A DNA stretch of 37,090 nt. Source: Acetobacteraceae bacterium (GTDB lineage: Bacteria; Pseudomonadota; Alphaproteobacteria; Acetobacterales; Acetobacteraceae). The stretch covers positions 1 to 37,090 of the forward strand of contig JAIEOO010000423.1 of NCBI GenBank assembly GCA_019750475.1, in the 5' to 3' direction. Made by a program: the position numbers and the translations under genes. The first letter of the stretch is position 1. The number at the start of each line of letters is the position of its first letter. Below the pieces are notes generated by a model that worked only from the letters and a program-made list of their open reading frames with translations, ran no database searches and had not been told where the DNA came from. This document shows positions 18,732 through 24,527 of this stretch, piece by piece.

Positions 18732-19028
18732 ATGGGTGCGTTTCGTCAGTTCCTCGCCGCGGGCGCCGTCGGTTTCGGCCTCGCCGCGGCCGTCGCCCCG
18801 GCCCCGGCCGCGGCGCAGGTGAGCTTCTCGGTGGGCTTCGGCGCGCCGGTGTATTACGCGCCGCCGCGCTACTACGCCCCGCCGCCGCCGGTGGTGTTCG
18901 TGCCGCCGCCCCGGCCGCGCTACTACTATGCGCCGCCGCCGGTCGTGTACGCCCCGCCGCCGCGCCATTACTACGCGCCGCCCCATCGCCATTGGGGACC
19001 GCCGCCGGGCCACTGGCGCCGCTGGTAG
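18732..19028 (+). CDS. Small secreted Tyr/Pro-rich protein
   Basis: 98 residues. A signal peptide ends APAAAQ near residue 28; the remainder is low-complexity with repeated YYAPPP/RYYAPP units and a His/Trp-rich tail (HHWG-like, ending GHWRRW). The ribosome-binding site AAGGAGG sits 6 nt before ATG 18732, better than an in-frame ATG at 18714. Similar small PPxYYAPP proteins are common, functionally unassigned periplasmic or envelope proteins in Acetobacteraceae and rhizobia. It lies between purB and the NRDE gene with its own leader, so it probably is not part of purine synthesis. Confidence 0.75.
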   Translation: MGAFRQFLAAGAVGFGLAAAVAPAPAAAQVSFSVGFGAPVYYAPPRYYAPPPPVVFVPPPRPRYYYAPPPVVYAPPPRHYYAPPHRHWGPPPGHWRRW

Positions 19029-19069
19029 CCGCCCTTCACGCCGTCCATCCCGCGCGATAGGCGCGGGCC

Positions 19070-19798
19070 ATGTGCACCGTCATCCTGTTGCGGCGACCAG
19101 GCCGGCCCTGGCCGCTGCTGATCGCGGCCAACCGCGACGAGCGCGTGGACCGGGCCTGGGACCCGCCCGGCTGGCACTGGCCGCACGCGTTCGGCGGGCG
19201 CGACGCCACGGCGGGCGGCACCTGGATGGCGATGAACCGTGCCGGCGTCGTCGCGGCGGTGCTGAACCGGCCCGGATCCCTCGGCCCCGAGCCCGGCAAG
19301 CGCAGCCGGGGGGAACTGCCCCTGCTTCTGTCGGAGGCCGACACCGCGCGCTCGGCCGTCGCCCGCCTGCACAGCCTCGATGCCGGGGACTGGCGCCCCT
19401 TCAACCTCGTCATCGCCGATGGGACGGACGGCTTCTTCGCCGCGGGCTTCGGGGCCGGCGCGGCGCTGACGGAGCCGCTCGAGGACGGGATCAGCATGGT
19501 CACAGCCCATCCGCCCAATGACCTGGGCAGTCCCCGGACCGCCCGCCACCTGCCGCGCTTCCGCGCCGCGCCGGCGCCCGAGCCCGACCGGGGCGACTGG
19601 GGGCGCTGGGAGGCGCTGCTGGCCGATTCCGGCGGCAGCACCGCCGAAGCGCTCAACGTGCCGCCCCTCGGCGGGTTCGGGACGGTCTGCTCCTCCCTGA
19701 TCGGCCTCGCCGCCGATGGGCGGCGGGCCTGGCGGTTCGCGCCGGGGCCGCCCGACCGCACCCCGTTCCGGGAACTGGACTGGGATCGGGTGGCATAG
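19070..19798 (+). CDS. NRDE family protein (TANGO2-like)
   Basis: A 242-residue member of the NRDE/TANGO2 family. The N-terminus MCTVILLRRPG, with Cys directly after Met, and the motif AANRDER near residues 20-26 define the family. Later motifs are GGTWMAMNRAGVVAAVLNR and a C-terminal TVCSSLIGL stretch. The Cys-2 placement resembles Ntn-hydrolase nucleophiles; that similarity is established for the fold but no reaction is settled. Eukaryotic TANGO2 is linked to lipid or heme handling. The gene precedes purC by 150 bp in the same direction, with a putative promoter between them. Confidence 0.88.
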   Translation: MCTVILLRRPGRPWPLLIAANRDERVDRAWDPPGWHWPHAFGGRDATAGGTWMAMNRAGVVAAVLNRPGSLGPEPGKRSRGELPLLLSEADTARSAVARLHSLDAGDWRPFNLVIADGTDGFFAAGFGAGAALTEPLEDGISMVTAHPPNDLGSPRTARHLPRFRAAPAPEPDRGDWGRWEALLADSGGSTAEALNVPPLGGFGTVCSSLIGLAADGRRAWRFAPGPPDRTPFRELDWDRVA

Positions 19799-19801
19799 GG
19801 G

Positions 19802-19845
19802 GCGTGCCTCCATGCGCCTATCGGGGAAGCCCCTGCGTGGCACGC
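19802..19845 (+). terminator. Nested inverted repeats after the NRDE gene
   Basis: GCGTGCC (19802-19808) pairs with GGCACGC (19839-19845) around an inner GGGG-aag-CCCC hairpin. An alternative pairing, TCCATGCG with CGCATGGA (ending 19850), overlaps it. It begins 4 nt past the stop, so it may end that transcript. Confidence 0.35.
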
Positions 19846-19860
19846 ATGGAACCCGTTTGC

Positions 19861-19866
19861 TATATT
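19861..19866 (+). promoter_or_regulatory. Candidate -10 element of the purC operon
   Basis: TATATT is the only AT-rich hexamer in the 150-bp gap and sits 83 bp before the purC ATG. The matching -35 position (19838, TGGCAC) is poor, so the call is weak. Confidence 0.3.
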
Positions 19867-19948
19867 TGGGCGGCCGTGCCCGCTTCGTTCCGGCAAGCCG
19901 GGGCGGTCGGGCGTTCGCGACGCTCTCGTTCGAAGGAAGCACCCCACC

Positions 19949-20713
19949 ATGGCACGCCGCCGCCAGCTCTACGAGGGCAAGGCCAAGATCCTGTTCGAGG
20001 GGCCGGAGCCCGGCACCATCGTCCAGTACTTCAAGGACGACGCCACGGCCTTCAACGCCCAGAAGAAGGGCGTCATCACCGGGAAGGGCGTGCTGAACAA
20101 CCGGATCAGCGAATACCTGATGCAGCGGCTGATGGAGATCGGGGTGCCGACGCACTTCATCCGCCGCCTCAACATGCGGGAGCAGCTGGTCCGCGAAGTC
20201 GAGATCATCCCGCTCGAGGTCGTGGTGCGGAACGTCGCCGCCGGCAGCCTTGCGACGCGCCTCGGCATTCCCGAGGGCCAGCGCCTGCCGCGCTCGATCA
20301 TCGAGTATTACTACAAGAACGACCAGCTCCAGGACCCGATGGTGAGCGAGGAGCACATCACGGCCTTCGGCTGGGCCTCGACGCACGACCTGGACGACAT
20401 GGTCCAGCTCACGCTGCGCATCAACGACTTCCTGACCGGCCTCTTCCTCGGCGTCGGCATCACGCTGGTGGACTTCAAGCTGGAATTCGGCCGCCTGTGG
20501 GACAACGAGGAGATGCGCATCGTCCTCGCCGACGAGATCTCCCCCGACAATTGCCGCCTCTGGGACGCCAAGACCGGCGAGAAGATGGACAAGGACCGCT
20601 TCCGCCGGGACCTCGGCAAGGTCGAGGAAGGCTACCAGGAGGTGGCGCGGCGGCTCGGCATCCTGCCCGAGGCCGGCATCCGCGACCTCAAGGGGCCGGA
20701 GGTGATGCAGTGA
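19949..20713 (+). CDS. purC: Phosphoribosylaminoimidazole-succinocarboxamide synthase
   Basis: SAICAR synthetase: joins aspartate to CAIR using ATP, the step before purB. It has 254 residues. The N-terminus [16 protein letters not shown] is the family nucleotide-binding start. It is followed by [41 protein letters not shown] and the signature [22 protein letters not shown] is also conserved. ATG 19949 has GAAGGAA upstream. The stop overlaps the purS GTG (GTGA), implying translational coupling. Firm assignment. Confidence 0.97.
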   Translation: MARRRQLYEGKAKILFEGPEPGTIVQYFKDDATAFNAQKKGVITGKGVLNNRISEYLMQRLMEIGVPTHFIRRLNMREQLVREVEIIPLEVVVRNVAAGSLATRLGIPEGQRLPRSIIEYYYKNDQLQDPMVSEEHITAFGWASTHDLDDMVQLTLRINDFLTGLFLGVGITLVDFKLEFGRLWDNEEMRIVLADEISPDNCRLWDAKTGEKMDKDRFRRDLGKVEEGYQEVARRLGILPEAGIRDLKGPEVMQ

Positions 20714-20967
20714 CCGCCAAGGGAACGACGCGCCTCAAGGTCACGGTGATGCCGAAGAACGGCGTGCTGGACCCGCAGGGCAAGGCCATCGAGAAGGCGC
20801 TGGGCGGCCTCGGCTTCGACGCGGTGGGAGAGGTCCGGGTCGGCAAGGTGATGCTGCTCGACGTGGCGGAGGGCGACCCGGCCAAGGCCCGCGCGTTGGG
20901 CGAGGACATGGCCCGCCGCCTCCTCGCCAACACCGTCATCGAGAGCTTCCAGGTCGAGGTCGCGTGA
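20710..20967 (+). CDS. purS: Phosphoribosylformylglycinamidine synthase subunit PurS
   Basis: Small bridging subunit of the three-part FGAM synthase (PurS-PurQ-PurL), 85 residues. It has the PurS fold order: strand [22 protein letters not shown], helix, strand [14 protein letters not shown], and the C-terminal [13 protein letters not shown]. The start is GTG at 20710, sharing GTGA with the purC stop. Its own stop in turn overlaps the next gene's GTG at 20964. The frame is open far upstream but only this start gives the family length. Coupled expression with purC is expected. Confidence 0.95.
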   Translation: MTAKGTTRLKVTVMPKNGVLDPQGKAIEKALGGLGFDAVGEVRVGKVMLLDVAEGDPAKARALGEDMARRLLANTVIESFQVEVA

Positions 20968-21230
20968 CGGCGGCCGTGGCGGGGGGCGGGTTCCGGCAGC
21001 GCTCGCTGCGGGTCTTCGTGGCGGTGTCGCTCGGCATCACCGCGTGGCGGCTGCTGCTGGCCGCCGCCTTCATCCTGTTCGGGCCTGGCCTCGGCGTGCT
21101 GCCGCAGCACGAGACCGCGCAGGTCTTCTTCCTGCTCTCCAAGGCGTTCCTGGGCGGCCTGTTCTGGCCGATCTCCATCGCGATCGACGGTTGGCGCGAC
21201 CCGCTCGGCTGGCTGCTCTACCCATGGTGA
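20964..21230 (+). CDS. Small membrane protein coupled to purS
   Basis: 88 residues, two hydrophobic segments (VFVAVSLGITAWRLLLAAAFILFGPGL and VFFLLSKAFLGGLFWPISIAI), the second followed by DGWRDPLGWLLYP. GTG at 20964 overlaps the purS stop by 4 nt. I do not recognise a characterised family. Its coupling to purS could simply reflect operon compaction. Confidence 0.7.
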   Translation: MTAAVAGGGFRQRSLRVFVAVSLGITAWRLLLAAAFILFGPGLGVLPQHETAQVFFLLSKAFLGGLFWPISIAIDGWRDPLGWLLYPW

Positions 21231-21451
21231 AGGCGTCGCTGGCCGTCATGGTCACGCTCACGGTCCTCGTCTTCTGGGGGCTGCGCTGGCGTGAACAACG
21301 GCTGGCGGCGGCGCGGGCGACGCCCCGGCAAGGCTGGGTGGCGAAGCAGAAGGCCAACCTGAACCGCTGGGTCACCGCGGCCGCCATCGCGGCCATCGGA
21401 ACCACGGCGCTGATGGGCGGCCTGCACTGGCTGCGGGTCGCGACCGGATGA
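21224..21451 (+). CDS. Small membrane protein, overlaps previous gene
   Basis: 75 residues from ATG 21224, which overlaps the preceding stop by 7 nt (ATGGTGA). It has an N-terminal helix (LAVMVTLTVLVFWGL), a basic cytoplasmic-type linker (RWREQRLAAARATPRQ...KQKANLNRW) and a second helix (VTAAAIAAIGTTALMGGLHWL). It probably sits in the inner membrane as a hairpin and may partner the neighbouring small membrane protein. No family recognised. Confidence 0.65.
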   Translation: MVKASLAVMVTLTVLVFWGLRWREQRLAAARATPRQGWVAKQKANLNRWVTAAAIAAIGTTALMGGLHWLRVATG

Positions 21452-21469
21452 GACGAGCGGCACGGGAGA

Positions 21470-21539
21470 GCCGCCCTTCAGGGCGGCGGTGCCGTTCGCG
21501 CGGGGACGGCGCCCACCCATCGCGGCGAGACGCGATGGG
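21470..21539 (+). terminator. Two GC-rich hairpins after the purC-purS-membrane gene block
   Basis: GCCGCCC-ttca-GGGCGGC (21470-21487, 7 bp) and CCCATCGCG-gcgaga-CGCGATGGG (21516-21539, 9 bp) are perfect stems in the 174-bp gap. They may end or process the transcript before the next gene. Confidence 0.45.
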
Positions 21540-21625
21540 CCCCGGCGCGGCGGCCGCGCGCCGAGAGAGACCCCTGCGGGCGGCCTCCCCGCCGACACCA
21601 TGGGTCAGGTCATGAGGCGGCCCGC

Positions 21626-21991
21626 GTGAGCCCGCTGCTGGCGCTGAGCGCGGCGGCCTTCCTGCTCGGAATGGCCGTCTGGCACTTCGCCGGCTTCTTC
21701 GCGCAACTGGCCGCCTGGGCGTGCGGCCTCGCCGTGCTGCTGCACTACGCCCTGCCCCGCCGCTGGCGGGACGGGCTGTCGCTCGACCTCCTGCTCGCCA
21801 TCTCCATGCTCGTGCTGCCCGTGGCCCTCATGTCGGTGCTCGCGGTCTGGACCCTCGCGACGAAGCCCGTCGTCTGGGAGAGCTTCGAATGGCGCCGGAT
21901 CGAGCACGCCCGGCTGCCGGGTGAAACCTGGCGGCACATGTTTCCGAAGCGTCCCGGAGCCTCGGGAAGGGATCCCTCCGCGCCGGAATGA
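21626..21991 (+). CDS. Hypothetical membrane protein upstream of purQ
   Basis: 121 residues from GTG 21626, with GAGG about 9 nt upstream. Hydrophobic segments lie at about residues 3-22, 25-42 and 52-75, followed by a soluble tail rich in Trp, Arg and Pro ([24 protein letters not shown]). No family recognised. It is the third membrane-protein gene between purS and purQ, separated from purQ by 122 bp. Confidence 0.65.
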   Translation: MSPLLALSAAAFLLGMAVWHFAGFFAQLAAWACGLAVLLHYALPRRWRDGLSLDLLLAISMLVLPVALMSVLAVWTLATKPVVWESFEWRRIEHARLPGETWRHMFPKRPGASGRDPSAPE

Positions 21992-22113
21992 CGCGGGTGC
22001 GGGTTTATGCGCCGCACAAATCGTTGCATTCCCTCGACGCATCCCCACCATCCCGTGCTTGCGGGCGGGGGTTGCGAGCGCCTACGTCATCATCCCGAAA
22101 CAGGGGGTCCTCC

Positions 22114-22788
22114 ATGAAGGCCGCCATCTGCGTCTTTCCCGGCACGAATCGCGAGCGCGACATGGCGCTCGCCCTCGAGGCCGTGACCGGGCGGAAGCCC
22201 GCGCTGCTGTGGCACCGGGAAACCGCTTTGCCGACGGGGCTCGACCTCGTGGTGCTGCCCGGTGGCTTCTCCTACGGCGATTACCTGCGCTGCGGCGCCA
22301 TGGCGGCGCAGTCGCCCGTCATGGCGGCGGTGAAGGATTTCGCGGCGCGCGGGGGCCACGTGCTCGGCGTCTGCAACGGCTTCCAGATGCTGACCGAGGC
22401 CGGGCTGCTGCCGGGCGCGCTCCTGCGGAACGCGTCGCTGCGCTTCCTCGCCATGGATTGCGCGCTGCGCGTGGAGCGCGCGGACACGGCCTTCACCCGC
22501 GGCTACCGCCAGGGCGCGACCTTCCGCGCCACGATGGCGCATGGCGACGGCAACTACTTCTGCGACGCCGAGACGCTGGCGCGCCTCGAAGGGGAGCGCC
22601 TGGTGGCGCTGCGTTACGAGGGTGCGAACCCCAATGGCAGCCTGAACGCCATCGCGGGCATCCTCTCGCCGAACCTCCGCGTGATGGGGCTGATGCCGCA
22701 CCCCGAGAACGCGGTGGATCCGCTGGCCGGGGGAACGGACGGCCTGCCGATGTTCCAGGGTCTGGCCGAGTCGCTGCTGGCCGCCTGA
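22114..22788 (+). CDS. purQ: Phosphoribosylformylglycinamidine synthase subunit PurQ (glutaminase)
   Basis: Class I glutamine amidotransferase subunit that supplies ammonia to PurL for FGAM formation. It has 224 residues. N-terminal [11 protein letters not shown] is the PurQ start. [19 protein letters not shown] and GVCNGFQML carry the oxyanion region and nucleophile Cys87; the catalytic His-x-Glu lies in LMPHPENA near the C-terminus. ATG 22114 follows GGGGG about 9 nt upstream. purL, its usual downstream partner, does not follow here: a DUF2283 gene and convergent cysK do, so purL must lie elsewhere. Confidence 0.96.
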   Translation: MKAAICVFPGTNRERDMALALEAVTGRKPALLWHRETALPTGLDLVVLPGGFSYGDYLRCGAMAAQSPVMAAVKDFAARGGHVLGVCNGFQMLTEAGLLPGALLRNASLRFLAMDCALRVERADTAFTRGYRQGATFRATMAHGDGNYFCDAETLARLEGERLVALRYEGANPNGSLNAIAGILSPNLRVMGLMPHPENAVDPLAGGTDGLPMFQGLAESLLAA

Positions 22789-22826
22789 TCGCGCGTACCG
22801 GGACGAAGAACGAACTGGGGGACAGG

Positions 22827-23021
22827 ATGGAAATCACGCACGACCGGGACCAGGACCGGCTGTTCATCGAGATCCCGCATTGCGGGGAGCAGGTCGCGGT
22901 CTCGCGCGAGGTGCATCCGGGGGTGGTGCTCTACCTCGACGCGCACGGGCTGCTGCTCGGCCTCGAAGTGACGGGCGAGCGCGCCAAGGAACAGGTGCCG
23001 GTCGCCGCCATCCGGCACTGA
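22827..23021 (+). CDS. DUF2283 family small protein
   Basis: 64 residues, matching the DUF2283 pattern: an N-terminal strand with a paired Asp/Arg segment (HDRDQDRLFIEI), then EVHPGVVLYLDAHGLLLGLEV and a short tail. ATG 22827 follows GGGGGACAGG. It is 38 bp after purQ and convergent with cysK. The family is small, soluble and functionally uncharacterised; a role in purine synthesis is not implied. Confidence 0.75.
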   Translation: MEITHDRDQDRLFIEIPHCGEQVAVSREVHPGVVLYLDAHGLLLGLEVTGERAKEQVPVAAIRH

Positions 23022-23027
23022 CCACCC

Positions 23028-23966
23028 TCAGAGGCCGGCGAAGAGCTCCGTCGAGAGGTAGCGCTCGGCGTAGCTGGCCGCGATGCCGACGACGAGGCCG
23101 CCCGACGGCACCTCGCGCGCGACCTGCAGCGCCGCGTGCAGCACCGCGCCGGTCGAGATGCCGACGGGAATGCCCTCCTCCCGGGCGCAGAGCCGCGCGG
23201 CCGCGATGGCCTCGCGCTCGGAGACGCGGCGCACGCCGTCGAGGCGCTCCAGCTCCAGCACCTCCGGCCGGAAGCCTGCGCCGATGCCCTGGATGCGGTG
23301 CGGCCCCGGGTCCTCCCCGTTCAGCACGGCCGATTCGGCGGGCTCCACGCCGATCACCTGCATCCCGGGCTTCCGGGGCTTCAGCGTCCGGGCGACGCCG
23401 GTGAGCGTGCCGCCGGTGCCCACGCCGCCCACCACCGCGTCCACGGCGCCCGCCGTGTCGCGCCAGATCTCCTCGGCCGTGGTGGCCTCATGGATGGCGG
23501 GATTGGCCGGGTTGTCGAATTGCCGCGGCATCCAGGCCCGCGGCGTCTTCGCCAGGATCTCCTCCGCCCGCTCGATCGCGCCGGCCATGCCGCGGCGGGC
23601 CGGCGTCAGCTCCAGCTCGGCGCCCAGCAGCTTGAGCATCTTCTGCCGCTCGATGCTGGCGCCGTCCGGCATGACCACGATCAGCCGGTAGCCCTTGGCG
23701 GCGGCCACGAAGGCCAGCGCGATGCCGGTGTTGCCCGAGGTGGGCTCGACCAGGACGGAACGGTCCGGCGCGATGGTGCCGGCGCGCTCGGCCGCCTCCA
23801 CCATGGCGAGGCCGATGCGGTCCTTCACCGAGGCGCCCGGGTTGAAGAACTCCAGCTTGAGGGCCAGCCGCGCCGGCAGGCCCTGCTTCGCCGCCAGGCG
23901 CGGCAGCAGGACGAGGGGCGTGTTGCCCACCACATCGAGGATGGAGGAATGGAGTCGGCCGGCCAT
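23028..23966 (-). CDS. cysK: Cysteine synthase (O-acetylserine sulfhydrylase)
   Basis: PLP enzyme making cysteine from O-acetylserine and sulfide; 312 residues, normal CysK length. Schiff-base Lys is K49 in NPGASVKDRIG. PTSGNTGIALA holds the substrate-binding loop, GGVGTGGTLTGVA the phosphate-binding glycine loop, and GIGAGF is conserved. Two deviations: the PLP ring-binding segment reads GISTGAVL rather than GISSGA, and the penultimate block reads VVGIAASYAERYLSTELF, where IL(P/A)D-type residues usually precede GERYLST. Activity is still expected. It is divergent from an Rrf2-type regulator 104 bp away. Confidence 0.93.
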   Translation of the reverse strand: MAGRLHSSILDVVGNTPLVLLPRLAAKQGLPARLALKLEFFNPGASVKDRIGLAMVEAAERAGTIAPDRSVLVEPTSGNTGIALAFVAAAKGYRLIVVMPDGASIERQKMLKLLGAELELTPARRGMAGAIERAEEILAKTPRAWMPRQFDNPANPAIHEATTAEEIWRDTAGAVDAVVGGVGTGGTLTGVARTLKPRKPGMQVIGVEPAESAVLNGEDPGPHRIQGIGAGFRPEVLELERLDGVRRVSEREAIAAARLCAREEGIPVGISTGAVLHAALQVAREVPSGGLVVGIAASYAERYLSTELFAGL

Positions 23967-24070
23967 GGCGCGACATTAACACGAATTCCGGCCGTGAATC
24001 AGGGGGATGGGCTGGAAATCGTCCCCCGGCGGCCGCTATCTCCGTTTGGAACACGTTGGATTCGCCCCCC

Positions 24071-24517
24071 ATGCTGCTTCGCCAGGACCGCGCCCTGCTC
24101 GCGCTCGACATCGCGCTCGACGTCGCCTTCCACGCCGGCCGCGGCGGGGAGGTGACGGGCGCGGCCGAGATCGCCGAGCGCCTCGGCCTGCTGCGCCGAG
24201 GGATCGAGCCGGTGCTGCAGGGCCTCGTCCGCGCCGGGCTGTTCGAGAGCCTGCGCGGCCCGCATGGCGGCTACCGCCTCGCCCGGGGCCCGCGCGACAT
24301 CCGCGTGGACGAGGTGCTGGCCGTGACCGTGGACGAGGACCGCGCTCCCACCCCGGCCGGGCGCCTGGCCGCGGCGGTGACCGCGCCGCTCTGGCAGGAG
24401 CTGGACGCGCTGCTGACCGAGCGGTTGGCGGCGCTCACCTTGGACGACCTGCTGAAGCGGGCGCAGAAGGCGGGGCTGAAGCGCCCGAACGCCGAGGCGC
24501 TGCATTTCGTGATTTGA
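24071..24517 (+). CDS. Rrf2-family transcriptional regulator
   Basis: 148 residues with an N-terminal winged helix of the Rrf2 family: ALDIALDVAFHAG, recognition region AAEIAERLGLLRRGIEPVLQGLVRAGLFES, and the wing LRGPHGGYRLARGPRDI. No Fe-S-ligating Cys cluster is present, so it is not IscR-like and more likely senses a small molecule or partner protein, as CymR does with CysK. ATG 24071 is used; a TTG at 24056 is also in frame. The 104-bp divergent gap to cysK has a direct repeat CGTTTGGA/CGTTGGA at about 24043-24060 that could be an operator. Confidence 0.85.
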   Translation: MLLRQDRALLALDIALDVAFHAGRGGEVTGAAEIAERLGLLRRGIEPVLQGLVRAGLFESLRGPHGGYRLARGPRDIRVDEVLAVTVDEDRAPTPAGRLAAAVTAPLWQELDALLTERLAALTLDDLLKRAQKAGLKRPNAEALHFVI

Positions 24518-24527
24518 GGGTCGCGGT

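Noticed and set aside
19838-19866. TGGCAC as a sigma54 -24 element before purC
   Set aside because: No TTGCA at the required 5-bp spacing.
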